A model generated the notes under the pieces. The model was not told the origin of the DNA, ran no database searches, and saw nothing but the letters and a program-made list of their open reading frames with translations. DNA of 64,000 nucleotides from Thalassia testudinum. Its lineage: Eukaryota > Streptophyta > Magnoliopsida > Alismatales > Hydrocharitaceae. This document shows positions 46,800-57,960 of this stretch, piece after piece. Location: positions 38,584,501 to 38,648,500 of the forward strand of contig JAZHRO010000002.1 of the NCBI GenBank assembly GCA_037157565.1. Direction: 5' to 3'. Position numbers and translations under genes: made by a program. Numbering within the stretch: position 1 is the stretch's first letter; each line of letters starts with the position of its first letter.

Positions 46800-48612
46800 A
46801 GTAGGGGGCGATTGATGATGCGGAGAGGTCGAAGGGGATAATGGATTTCCAGGAAAATTGTGAGTCAAAAATTAAGTTTTGATGGCTAGTTTGAATGACG
46901 GCCTCGGGAACATCTCGCTTCATATGAAAGAGGCAAGACTTAAGAAGATCTTTGACTAGGCTCTTCCTGAAGAAGAGATGGAATGGAAGCAGTGTAGTCG
47001 AATTTTCTAACGTGGGGAGGCTGATAGAAACACAAAGTTCTTTGCATCAGCAACTAGATTGCAACAAAACAAAAAATGTGGTCACTACATTGATCAAGAA
47101 AGATGAGACCCTACTTGAAGAGAGGAAGGAACTTAAGAGCGAGGTCATGACGCACTTCATTGCATTATTCAATGATGAAAGGTGGGCTTGATTGTAATTT
47201 TTTATTCCATTCAAGAACAAAGTTACAGAGATTGAAACCAAATGCTCACGCAACCTATCTCACCATGAGAGGAGTAACATGCTATCTAGTCGATTGGGGT
47301 TAATAATGCCCCATGGCCAGATGGGTTTAATGCTTTCTTTGCCAGGGCCTGTTGGAGCATCATCCAAAGGGAGGTGATTGCTATGATTGGCTACTTTTTT
47401 GATAGAGGTGCAATGCTTGTCAAACTTAACCGTACATTCCTAATACTTGTTTTTGAATCCGATTGCATCAAGAACTTGGCTGACCTTAAGCCTATTGCTT
47501 GCTGCAACATCCTCCACAAGGCTATAACAAAAATCCTCACTCACCGCTTGTCCAAAGTTTTCCCTTCTTTCGTTGAGCCCCAACAAGGTGCTTTTATTAA
47601 TGGGAGAAACTTAATGGATTGCTTAGTTTTGGCAACAGAATTCATGCATATCTTTAACAAAGGAGCAAGGAGCAAAATTTATGTCAAGGTCGATATATCC
47701 AAAGCGTTCGACAAAGTGCAAACAAGTTTTGTTTATAAAATGCTAGATACTATGGGGTTCAATCCTACATGGATTGCATGGATTTAGTGCCAATGCATTG
47801 ACAGGCCGACGATTTTGCCTCTTGTGAATGGCCTTCTCGTTGGACATATTCACACAAGTCAAGGTTTGCACCAAGGGGATCCTTTATCTACCCTCCTATT
47901 TACTCTTGTGATGAATGTTTTGTCTCTACTATTGGAAATTCAGTTGGAGGACGAAAGGATGAAACTCCCACACATCAATGGGGTGGAGTTCACCTCACAC
48001 CTTCTATTTGCTAATAATGTTTTGATTTTTTCCAAAGGAGACCAACATTTAGCCTTAGCTATTCAAAAAACATTGCCTGCTTTTAAGAGGATTTCAGGTC
48101 TTTCACTTAATGCCAACAAAAGCAAAGTCTACATCTCAAAGGGGACAATATGGCATATGGCCATTTGCCTGAATCTCGGTATATTGGAGGGAAGATTCCC
48201 TACTACCTATCTTAGGACAGCCCTATTCCCAACATCGAGTAGAATTACCTCATTCCAAGGTTTGGTGGACAAGGAGCATAGGCTTTTTGGCAGATGAAAT
48301 GCAAAACTTTTATCTCATATGGGGTGAGCTCAACTACTCAAATGGGTAGTTGAGGGGCTCGTGAGTTTCTAGATGGATTCCTCAATTGTTCCGAGGTCTA
48401 TTTTGAAGAAAATCATGGGGTAACAAGGTGCACCTCATGAGGGAGGATATGGACATCATCTCCTCAATTTGGACTTGGTCAAGGCCTGCAAAAGGGCAAG
48501 GAAGCTTTTATATCCATCTAAAAATGGCCTATGGGTAAATTAGATGAGGAGACACTATGTCATAAACCCACTCCACTTGTAGGGAGTTGGACGAGGATCA
48601 CATTGCTTATCG
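46800..48612 (+). pseudogene. L1-type LINE ORF2 relic (reverse transcriptase)
   Basis: The linker before RT (FSNVGRLIETQSSLHQQ, near 47000) is followed by RT blocks: DLKPIACCNILHKAITKILT, FVEPQQGAFINGRNLMDCLV, IYVKVDISKAFDKVQ, PLVNGLLVG, TSQGLHQGDPLSTLLFTL, HLLFANNVLIFSKG and SLNANKSKVYI. The normal FADD catalytic box reads FANN: both Asp codons (48013-48018) became AAT. A TAG at 47785-47787 and frame changes near 47200-47370 add to the damage. After RT, the motif LNLDLVKACKRARKLLYP at 48450-48520 is the usual post-RT block. It is cut at 48612 by the next chromovirus. Confidence 0.88.
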
Positions 48613-49964
48613 AACATTGAAACGACCCATCAACTTTCGGTCCTTTAAGATGTCTGCATTGTTCACTAAACATCTGAAGAGAGAGCCAGACGTCTGAAAA
48701 TGCTTTTTCTTTTCAGCGTGTACCTTGTGCACGCCACTCTCTCGCCTACGCCTCAAGCCTCACCCACACCTTGCACCACTCCCTGCGATAGCCATCCCTC
48801 TCCCCTCACCATCCCTCCCTTTATAATCCCTCTCCTCCTCTCAGTCTCACACCACCATAGCCGAGCGGGAGAGAGAGAGAGAGAGCAGGGAGCCAGAGCC
48901 AGAGTGAGCGGAGAGCAAAGAGCTGATCACGAATCTGAGCGCGAGAGAGGAGGGCGCTGTGCTGTTCTACTACAGCGCCTACAGCGAGGAAAGCTAGAAC
49001 GGTTCTGTGGAAGTCATTTTTCCGCGGAATCAGACGTCTGGGGAGACATCCAGACGTCTTATCGAACGTCCGAAGGTAGAGTGAGACGTTTGGTAGAGAT
49101 CTATTTTTCGTATTTCTCCTCTGCCAAAATCCTGACAGTGTACGTATATGTGTCAGAAGTTGGAAGGCAGACCCAGGCAGTTTCAGATGTTCAGGAGCAC
49201 CTCCAGACTTCTGATGAAACCCTTGGACGTCGGCACTGCGTTCTAGACGTCCGATAGAGGTGCCCCGAGAGAGGTGGGCCTGAGAGTTGATTTAAGACAT
49301 CTGGGATCTCTCCCAGACATCTGATTTCTGTAAGAACCTTTGTTTTTGGGCTCGTTCAAGGCCCAAATGATGTTGGTTTTCTGTAAACGAAACATCATTG
49401 TTTTTCGTACAAATTTCTTCACGTAATGGTAGCTTGTCTGTATCTTTTGGAATCCTTTTGACATGTCCATCCATGTCTTAGGTCTCCAGTCCGTCGAGTG
49501 TACGGGATTTATAGAGACATCGGGAGCTGTTATATGAGCCCCCATTCCTCTCGATTATCCTAGTAAAATGGTTCTAACTAATTCTCCAAGTTAATAAAAT
49601 ACATGCAATTAGTTAAAACCTAGGATGTGAGATGAATCCTAGGAAGAAATAAACACATGCTCTAGAATACAGCTATTCAAGTAAACCCTAGGTTATGACA
49701 TGAATGCTAGGGATAGAAAAGATGCATGTGTAGGAAGATGGATGATTAAATAAATCATAAGCTACCTGTAATGAATTACATTAATGATAGAAAGAAAAAG
49801 AACTCATACTGTGAAAATAGATATTCCTATTCTGTATGTAACAAACCAGATATGGAACAAAGAAAAGTTCATGTACGAACCCTACGTGGAATGTAGAACG
49901 AGATAAGAACACTACCATACCAGAGAACTGGATGGTTCTGAAATTACCACCCACGGGCTGCTGT

Positions 49965-52640
49965 TGTAATGACCCGGTTCCCGAGTCCCTACGAGACACG
50001 AGAACCGGACCGACTCAACTAATCCCAAAACCTAGTCGTCCAACGAGGAAGTAACCAAAAGAGCAGTAAAATAAACCACATTCAGCATGGATATAACTAA
50101 CAGTAAGAAAGTACAGCAATAAGGAAAGAAACTACCACAGTATGTACCACCACAACAGTAGAACAACATTCATAATAAAATTTAAACTGCAGGTAAAGAA
50201 AGTACAGCGGAAATGAGAACTACTCACTACAACGTAACAAAAAGAGGTACAAGAGACAGTGGTAACTCTACTGGACCCTACTCGACCCAGCGTCCTCTGC
50301 AGCCGCTGACCCTGGCTGCTCAACACCTGATCCTGAAAAAGGTAACGAGTGTAACACGTCAGCAAAACGCTGAGTAGAGTGGCAACTAAACTAAAGACAA
50401 CAGTAGAGTGTACAGTAGCTGTTACGTTCGATTACTTTCTTTATTCACATCTTTCAATTGTCTCACTATTTCATTTATTCCTTAGATCTTTTTCTTGATC
50501 TCGAATGTTCCTCGTGGGAACGATCTTGATTGCAGTCTTTTCCAAAAAGTAGAAGTAGCACGTGATGCTCTCCTGGCCGGGAGAGTCCCCCGTGGTGATC
50601 CTACCCTCAGTCAACCACCCCAAGGTCACTGACAGACGTAACGGTGACTACGGCACGCGCGATAAATGCACAGGTAGCTAACCCGTACAGGCACGCGGTC
50701 AGTCGTTTCCGTTAACGGGTGCGTCCAAAGCACAGCACGGAACCAGTCCAGGGCAGAGCCCTCTCAGTAACAAGGGTCCAACCCCTCCACAGTAACCAAA
50801 CCGGGGCCTTGCCCCTCCACAGTCCGCGCACCCTCGCCTGATTACCCTGGTTTGCCCCAGTGGGCCTAAACAAGTCGGTGTAGGAGGCTAGCAGAACCCT
50901 GGGGCCCGTGGGGTAGCTAGTGCCCTCCTAACACTAGTAGCTCTCCTCGGTACTACGTACGCGAGGGCCAGCAAGTCGGTACAGAGTGGCCAGTCCTAAC
51001 CCCAGGTCCCTGGGGCGGCTGGCTCCACTCTGCACTAAACAGGTACAGGTACTTCCCTTGGTACTACGTACCCAAGAGACAGTACACAACTACATCTCAG
51101 TTCCATTCCTTTCTCTTTCCAGGAGTTCCACTCCTAATTCCCCCGTAGGGTTCCATCCTTTTTACCCAAACATCCAGGTTTCACTTTCCAGTTTCACATT
51201 CTTACAATCCATGTTCTCAACCACGTTATTTATTCACAACAGGCAGCTGTTAATTCAAATTACAGGCAGCTTTATATCTCTTCCCATTTTCCAAGACTGC
51301 AGTATTATACATTCCACTAGTTTTACCATCCTAGGATTCATGCCACATCCTAGGATCTATCATACAATCTAGTTTTCCAGCCCTAGGATTCATGCAACAC
51401 CTAGGAGCTATCATTCCATCTATTTCTCATTCCTAGGATTCATGCAATGTCCTAGGTCCTATTTATGGTTCCATAATTTAACAGATTTTATTAATAACTT
51501 AAAGCCACTCTACCAGGTACAATGGAAGTAATGGGGGCGTGATCGGGAATCCTGCGTGACTCCGCAACCCCCGAGACAAGGATCAAACACAAGGAGTGTC
51601 TTAAAACAGTGTATAGCTACTGTAGACGGGTAGAGGATTTAATTCCGGAAAGAACGCAACTCGAAACGCGGAAAACGGAACCCGAACGGGCCCTCAACGG
51701 GTCGAAAACGACGACACTGTGCAAAATCAGACGTCTGGAACTTCTTCCAGACGTCTTAAAAAGTGGATCAGAGAATTACCTTGTTCAGCGTGGTTTCGCA
51801 GATGTCCAGAAGTCTGTGGGGACGTCTGGCCTAGCTCCCAGATGTCCGATGGTCACCCCGGAAGTCTCGAGGTCGATTTCGACGTCTGGTACTACAGCCA
51901 GACGTCTGATCCGCGTTGGATGGTGAATCACCGAGCCTGCGCACACCCATCTCTCTCCCTCAGTACGGTCAGTCGACAGGAAGGAAGAAGAAGACGGAAA
52001 ACTCACCTTTCAGATGTCTGGACAGTCTTTCAGACGTCGACCCCGCCGTCTGTCTATCAGCACAGACGTCTAATTCTGGAAATTTTTCCAGAACCAGGGC
52101 GCGACTCGCCCTCCGCTCGCGACGCCGCTCGCGTCGCACCTCGTGCGCCTGCTGCTCGAGCCGCAGCAGGCCTCCCGCGTCGTTCCGCGCCCGCTGCGCT
52201 CCCCGCCGGCCAGCCCTGGCAGCCCCGGCAAGCTCGCCCTCACGGCTGAGCGCCGCTCTCGCACGCAGCACCCCCTCCGCGCTCACTGTGGCCGTCGCCG
52301 CCGCAGCAACCCCGTGCCCGCTCTCGCGCTCGCTCACTGGAAGAAGAAGAGGAAAGGGGTGGAGGCGACGGAAGCGAGGGGAGGCATGGTCTTTTTAAGG
52401 CCGCGCGAGGAGGAGAGAGAGGGAACACGGCAGCGGCGTCTGCAGCCGCAGAGAGAAGAATAAGCGAATATGCGGTCTGCGCGCTCAGGCGCGCAGACGA
52501 CCCGCGCGTGTCGAAAATAACTAATTTCCAGACGTCTGGAAACGATCCCAGACGTCTGATCAGACGTCTGGATGTGATCCCAGACGTCTGGGCCACCTCC
52601 CAGACGTCTTAAAAGACGTCTGGGGCACGCGTTCGTAACA
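49965..52640 (-). mobile_element. Solo chromovirus LTR nested in LTR, TSD GCTGT
   Basis: Plus strand starts TGTAATGACCC and ends GTTCGTAACA; 2676 bp; perfect GCTGT on both sides (49960-49964 and 52641-52645). It is very similar to the LTRs of the full-length element. The palindrome array at 52529-52622 is the cleanest in the window: exact CAGACGTCTG at 52529, 52549, 52561 and 52581. Confidence 0.95.
52529..52622. promoter_or_regulatory. Array of AGACGTCT palindromes in U3
   Basis: Cores begin at 52530, 52550, 52562, 52582, 52602 and 52614, so the spacing is 20, 12, 20, 20 and 12 bp. GACGTC is an ACGT-core C-box of the kind bound by plant bZIP factors (established for TGA/bZIP families). Binding here is inferred only. 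The array sits at the very start of the LTR, upstream of the TATA box. Confidence 0.7.
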
Positions 52641-54521
52641 GCTGTTAAGGGAAGTGAGTTGACCTTCATGTACATGGTACCAAAGAGAGCAACTATCCCT
52701 TGTAGTGTAGAGGGGAGCTTGCCGCCCTTGGGTTGAGACCTGGGGTGGGTTTGGCCACTCTACGTCAACTCTTGCTGGCTCTTGTGTACGTGGTACTGAG
52801 GTGAGCTACTTAGTGTAGGGGAGAGTTAGCCGCCCCAGGGGGCCCGGAGTTAGGTATGGCCACCCTACGCTGACTCTTGTTAGCCCGTTGGGCAAACCGA
52901 GATAGTCGGACGAAGGTACGCAGACTGAGGAGGGATGAGATCCCAGTTCTATTCTGTTCTGAGAGGATAAGGCCCTATACTGTTTCACGTTGTACGTTGA
53001 GGCGTACCCGCTAGCGGAAACAACTGACCGCGTGCCAGTGCGGGGTAGCTACCCACGCGCTTATCACGTGTGCCGTAGTCACAGCTACGTCATGACTGTG
53101 ACCTCGAGGTGGTAGATCGGGTGTAGGACTACCACAGAGGGACTCTCCCGGCTAGGAGAGTGCCACGTATGCATCCTACATCATAGGAAACTGCAAGCAA
53201 AATCGTTCCCTTAGGGAACAAGAAGATTAATCAGATGAACCCTGATTAAAGATCTCTACACAGAAAACTGTTATAGGATAATTTGGATCAGAAAGTAATA
53301 TGTTAAACTACCTGTTAAATGCATTTTTATGTTAGCCACCACTCTACTCAGTGTTAACTTACTCCAGTTATATAATTTTGTACAGGGCAAGGATTTGAGC
53401 AGCCCGAGCTACCGGCTGCTAAGGACGCTAGGCCTAGTCAAGCCCAGCTGTAGTTTCTACTGCTTGTTGTAGTGAGTTCCTGCAGTTATTTTTTTCAGCA
53501 CTTTCCGTTATGTTCTCTATCTGTACTAGTTCTGTTGTAATGACAGAATTCCTATTCTTGAGGGCATGCAATATTCTAGAATTACTATTTTTTCGTTGCC
53601 ATTTTCTTTCTGCTTAGCTACTGTACTTGTGTGGTTGTGGATTGATGCATGTTATTTGGTTATTTCTCACTGGAAGACTGGGTCTAAGGATTAGTCGAGT
53701 GATGAGAGCCTCATCATGAGCCATAACTAGCTCATTTTGACCCAATAAAGAAGATAAAAGCTCCTACATAACCTAGAAGAAGGCCTAACTGAAGGAACAA
53801 GTGCCTTGAGAAGAAAACATGAAATAAAGGTTAAAACTGCAATTTTACCATTGCAGTACGTAAACGGGATTTCTCAGAGGCAAAACATAGGTCAAATGGT
53901 ATAAATGAGATAAAAAGAGGGTTGAGTCAATCAGAAATGGGTTCATGTGCAATCTAAGAACTAAATAATACTTGGTAACCCTAAAATAGACCCGCTTAAA
54001 TTAACAAGGTTCCGGTCAGAACAAAATGCAATTAAACCCTCTAAAAATCATATAAAAACATCCTCTAGGATTTAGAACACTTAATTTGGCCTTTGGAACC
54101 TAGTCTGACCTAGATCAGGGTCCTAGCTCCTCAATTAACCTAATTTAGGTTTTTACGCAAAATATCCAGTCAAACGAGGTCAAACCTAAAATCCAACTTC
54201 ACCATTGGATTCCTTAGGTCCAAATTAGATTTTTACCAAAATTTGGACCTAAGGAGAGGTCATCTTGACCTACTTTGCAATTTAGTACACCCAAATCATA
54301 AATTAGTCCCTATCTTTTGAATACCTTTGCGGAGAGCCCCCTAGGTTCTTCGCCTCCTTTGCAAACCAGTCCTTCCGCCATTGCTAGGGCAGAACCGAGC
54401 TCCGGCGAGGTTCGGAGAGGGATTGCTCTCTAATCCCTCAGAGATTCCCTCCCAGAAATGGAAGGAGGATTCTCTGAGGAATTCCCTTCCTTATAAAGCC
54501 AATTACAATCGCTGGTGTGAA

Positions 54522-54556
54522 CCCAATCTCTCGTGCGAACGCACGAGCGATTTGGG
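54522..54556. promoter_or_regulatory. LTR dyad upstream of TATA (copy 2)
   Basis: Arms CCCAATCTCTCGTGC and GCACGAGCGATTTGGG around a GAAC loop, with one bulge and one mismatch. It lies 76 bp before TATAAAAG. Confidence 0.65.
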
Positions 54557-54632
54557 TATCCACCTTCCAACTCCGGCAAGTCGGCAGACCTAGTGGCGCG
54601 TTCTCCACGCGCTGACAGGAGCGGCCAGCACC

Positions 54633-54640
54633 TATAAAAG
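54633..54640 (+). promoter_or_regulatory. Putative Pol II TATA box of Athila-type LTR
   Basis: TATAAAAG at the start of a GC-rich segment. The corresponding box in the copy at 60687 is TATAAAAA (61595-61602). Confidence 0.6.
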
Positions 54641-55532
54641 ACACCCCAGACCCTGCCGCAGAAGGCGAGCTTGATTTGGCCGAGTGTCCACCCCCAATTC
54701 GTCTCCTCCTGCCCGGCCAAAAGTCCCAGCAAGCTCCGGCGAGCCCCCCTCCCCTCCCTCTTCGCTCTACCACAAACCAGTGGCAGAGTTAGCTTCCTGA
54801 CTTCCCTCCGCGTCGCGCAGTACCCGTGCACGCCGCCTCAGCCCCATCGTCGCCGCCGTTCTCCCCCACTGGGTGTCATCTTCTCCGGCGACAGCAGGTA
54901 CTGCTGTCCGCCTTCCGTCCCCTTTCGTCCTTACAATTAGGTTAGAAACTCCTCTCCATCCTCTCCTCTCTCTTTTCCCCCTGTTATCTCATCTGATTTC
55001 CCCTCGACTGACGCTGACCACCCTCATCTTCCACATCACCGACCAACCTCCGGCGAGCCGCTTCCACCATTCCAGCCCCCCACACGACTCACCAACCACT
55101 TCGAGAGCTCCGCCTCACCACCAGGAACTCGCTCCACCCTACAACTGCCAGTCCAGACCTCCATAATCACCCCCCGAACAACCCACCATCTCCGGCCACA
55201 GGTTGACCTAGGCACGCATGCCTAGGCCGACCGGCAACCTGCAGCATCGTCCACCGCCTTCGCCGTGCCACGGCGTAGGTCTCTAGCTGATCTGATTGGG
55301 CCGAGAGGCTCGTTTTGTGCATGACAGTGTTTGAGCTCCTGCCGCCATGGACAACCTCTGATGAAGCTCCAACGAAGCTCCAGGCATCAGGCTTCCCAGG
55401 CTGCAGATGCAGGAGACTCACGCGAGTGTCGCGAGGTGAGTGAGCCCAGCACAGAGCGCCAGCAGAGCCATCCGCTTGGGCAATTGCATACGAGAGTCTG
55501 CGGGCACGCGTGAAATCAGGGCGGAACCTTTA

Positions 55533-55574
55533 GTCCCACATCGTGGGTTTGCAACACTCAGGTACGCTATAAAT
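55533..55574 (+). promoter_or_regulatory. snRNA-type upstream element plus TATA box (copy 2)
   Basis: GTCCCACATCG (55533-55543) is an exact match to the plant snRNA upstream sequence element RTCCCACATCG. TATAAAT follows at 55568-55574 after 24 bp. In plant U6 and U3 genes a spacing of this order specifies RNA polymerase III, while Pol II snRNA genes have about ten bases more. The match is seen directly; the function is inferred. Confidence 0.55.
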
Positions 55575-55595
55575 TGTATTTGTGCATTAAGCTAG

Positions 55596-55844
55596 TTGCC
55601 TCTGTAAGCACAGGGGTGAGGTCCCTCACTGACCCCACACCCGCTTCGTCCGCGGCTTGACCACGCGGATCTGGCGGATCCGACCTGACCTAAGCCAACG
55701 CACTCCTCGCGCATCACACCACCTGCAGGTGCACCTGGTCCCGGGTACGATCCGACCCGATTATGGCTGTGGCTCTGGGAGAGCGTCCATGAGTGAACTG
55801 CTTAAGAGAGAGACGCGCGGGTAGAGGGAGAAGGGTTAGGTTTT
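55596..55844 (+). ncRNA. Candidate Pol III-like transcript in LTR (copy 2)
   Basis: From TTGCCTC, 28 bp after the start of TATA, to GGTTTT (55841-55844) there is no run of four T residues over about 249 bases. It contains GGGTGAGGTCCCTCAC, GTCCGCGG...CGCGGAT and GCACCTGGTCCCGGGT, all able to fold locally and all alignable with the other two copies. The boundaries are predicted from promoter and terminator rules only. Confidence 0.3.
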
Positions 55845-55859
55845 GCTCCTGTGCAGGCA

Positions 55860-56080
55860 GGCTGAACGCAGGAGAAGAAGAAGGAAAGGCAAGCCAAAGA
55901 AGAAAAGAAAGAAGGAGCAAGACAGAGAAGAAGAAGAAAGAAAGAAGCTTTCGCAGGAGAAGAAGGAAAGCAGAAGAAGAAGAAGAAGAAGAAGAAGGCT
56001 TCGCAAGACAAGAAAGAAAGCAGAGAAAGAAGCAAACGAAGAAGAAAATGAGAGACTGCAAAAGAACAAGAAAAGGAGAA
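55860..56080 (+). repeat. Purine-rich (GAA/AAG) tract of Athila-type LTR
   Basis: About 220 bases almost purely A and G on the plus strand, at the same LTR position as 38416-38790 and 62815-63215. Lysine/glutamate- and leucine/serine-rich frames here are compositional. Confidence 0.8.
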
Positions 56081-56089
56081 ATACTTTTA

Positions 56090-56117
56090 AGACGTCTGAT
56101 CACAAGATCAGATGTCC
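56090..56117. repeat. AGACGTCT pair in Athila-type LTR
   Basis: TTTTAAGACGTCTGATC, then ACAA, then GATCAGATGTCC: two palindrome cores 20 bp apart forming an inverted repeat. The same pair occurs at 38808-38835 and 62941-62968, and in the chromovirus LTRs with the same spacing. Confidence 0.75.
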
Positions 56118-56410
56118 AATTTCATATTTTTGTCTTAATTACTTTTAACTGCATACATTCACATTTGAATTGATATTTTGAGTAAATTAGAGTGTTCAAT
56201 TACATTTTGACTAGTAGTAAATTCCATTTGCTCCCTGTGATCGACCTCGGATACTCCGGTCTTCGAGTAATAAAATTCTTTATATTTGTTTAGACGTTTT
56301 GTCGGTTATACTACAACGTGACATCCTTTGAACCCGCACAAAACGTCGACAAACATCGAGGCGAGCCAGTCTCGGATCCTGTAGGGATCTGGGTTCGGGT
56401 CGTGACAAGA

Positions 56411-56422
56411 TGGTATCCGAGT
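56411..56422 (+). other. Mutated tRNA-iMet primer binding site
   Basis: TGGTATCCGAGT where the functional copies have TGGTATCAGAGC, three bases after the LTR end. Two substitutions would weaken priming. Confidence 0.85.
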
Positions 56423-56592
56423 AAGGTCGTCTCGAGAAATAAACCAAATAGTTCGGAAATCACCACACTTGTACATGTAGCTAGGATAGCCATCACAATA
56501 TTTTATCTTGATTGTCATTTCCAAGTCTTACGTCTCCTCTATAGCTAAACAGTCACTGACAATTCTATTCCTTTCCGATCTTCGTGCAGGAG

Positions 56593-57960
56593 ATGCCTCG
56601 CCAGGGAGCTCTTGAGGCGGGCCGCGGACGTAGTCGTAGCCGAGGGCGTGGTCGTAGGGGAGGGCGAGCGATGGCCAAGGACGGAGCCACTCCACCTCTC
56701 CTTCCGAGCATTCAGGTCCCGGACCTCGCCCAGCTTATCTGGGATCTCATACGGGAGGAGCTCCATCAACCTCCTCCTCAGCCTCCTCTTCCTAGGGATG
56801 CGGAGGGGGAGTCCTCCATGGGACAGGCGAGTCACCATGGCGCTGGACAAGCTGGAGGGGGAGGAGGTGATCCTCCACCGCCCCCACCTCCTTCAGACAC
56901 TTCAGGGCACGAGTCCTCCTTGCCTGGAGGTGCACCCATTCCTCCGTTGCGGCCTCACCACGAGGTCTTCAGCCAATTCAGGAAGCTGAAGCTCCCCTCT
57001 TTTAAGGGGGAGGAAAGCCCGTCTAAGAAGGAGGATTGGCTGGAACAGATGGAGAAGATCTTTGACACCCTCTGTCCTCCTGCAGAGTACCTCGTGGCCT
57101 TCGCCACGTATCAGCTGAAGAGTGCATCTCACATGTGGTGGAGTCCAATCAGAGGACAGGAGGGGGAGAGTTGACGTGGGACTGGTTCGTGGCACTCTTC
57201 TGTGAGCAGTACTTCCCTCAGACTTGGAAGGATCAGAGGAGGCGGGAGTTCCACACTCTCTGCAAGGGGGCAATGATAGTTAGCGCGTATCGTACGCGTT
57301 TCCTGGAGCTGTCACGTTTCGCCCCGACAGCCGCGTCCATCTAGGAGGAGCGCCTGTGGAGATTCATCGATGGTCTCCGACCTACCATTCGGGGGTATGT
57401 AAAGCCCCTGAAGCTGCCTACCTTCTCCCACGTAGTCGAGGCTGCCATGACCTAAGAGGAGACCAACTCGTCCGTGCGAGACATTGATGGAGGAGGACGG
57501 AAGAGGCCCTACCCACAGAAGCACTCACAGGCCCGTCGGAAGAGGAGGTACCAGGCACCAACAGGGGAGCTATCCCGTTATGTGGGTCGACCAGGGACTT
57601 TTGGGAGTCCCTAATAGGGACTAGCCAACTATAGCAAACCCCCACCCAGTCACCAATAGGGACAACAAATAGAGGGAGGAGGTCACATACCCCTCTGCTA
57701 TCAGTGTGGCCACCCATACCATATACGGAGGAATTGTCCATCTCGGATTGGAGCGCAGCTGACACTCCCATTACCGAGCACTGGAGGCCGATCTGGCGAC
57801 CGCGGTTACCAGTCCCAAGGAGGAGGACAACAGTCACGAGGAGGGTACCGACCCGCTATTTCCCGCCCGACCCATAGCATGGCTACTTCTTCTGTACCAA
57901 GGGCTGAGGGGTGTGTTAACGCCCTGACTCACGAAGATGCTAGAGCTTAAGGGTCCGTAC
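56593..57960 (+). pseudogene. gag: gag of the second chromovirus, N-terminus preserved
   Basis: The ATG at 56593 starts MPRQGALEAGRGRSRSRGRG, an arginine-rich N-terminus. A proline-rich linker (HQPPPQPPLPRD) and the gag entry FRKLKLPSFKGEESP...WLEQMEKIFDTL follow, then QLKSASHMWW. One base is missing near 57137, after which the frame continues LTWDWFVALFCEQYFP up to RGYVKPLKL and the knuckle CYQCGHPYHIRRNC (about 57700-57740). Several TAG codons break it. This copy shows what the full-length element lost, including the true start codon. The leader between primer site and ATG is about 170 bases. Confidence 0.88.

Larger units (their letters stand above)
53700..56355 (+). mobile_element. Athila-type solo LTR nested in LTR, TSD TCGAG
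   Basis: It begins TGATGAGAGCCTCATCATGAG and ends CGACAAACA; 2656 bp; perfect TCGAG on both sides (53695-53699 and 56356-56360). It holds the dyad (54522-54556), TATAAAAG (54633-54640), the snRNA-type element with TATA (55533-55574), a purine tract (55860-56080) and an AGACGTCT pair (56090-56117). No coding sequence. Confidence 0.95.
48618..56407 (+). repeat. 5' LTR of the second chromovirus, split twice
   Basis: It starts TGAAACGACCC and ends GGGTCGTGACA. The LTR is interrupted at 49965 by a solo LTR of its own family and at 53700 by an Athila-type solo LTR. After removal of both, about 2.45 kb of LTR sequence remains. The last 47 bases (56361-56407) complete the conserved U5 end. Confidence 0.88.

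Noticed and set aside
52529..52622. Regularly spaced repeats considered as a CRISPR array
   Set aside because: The units are 10-bp palindromes with 2- or 10-bp gaps in an LTR of a eukaryotic genome; there are no spacers or cas genes.
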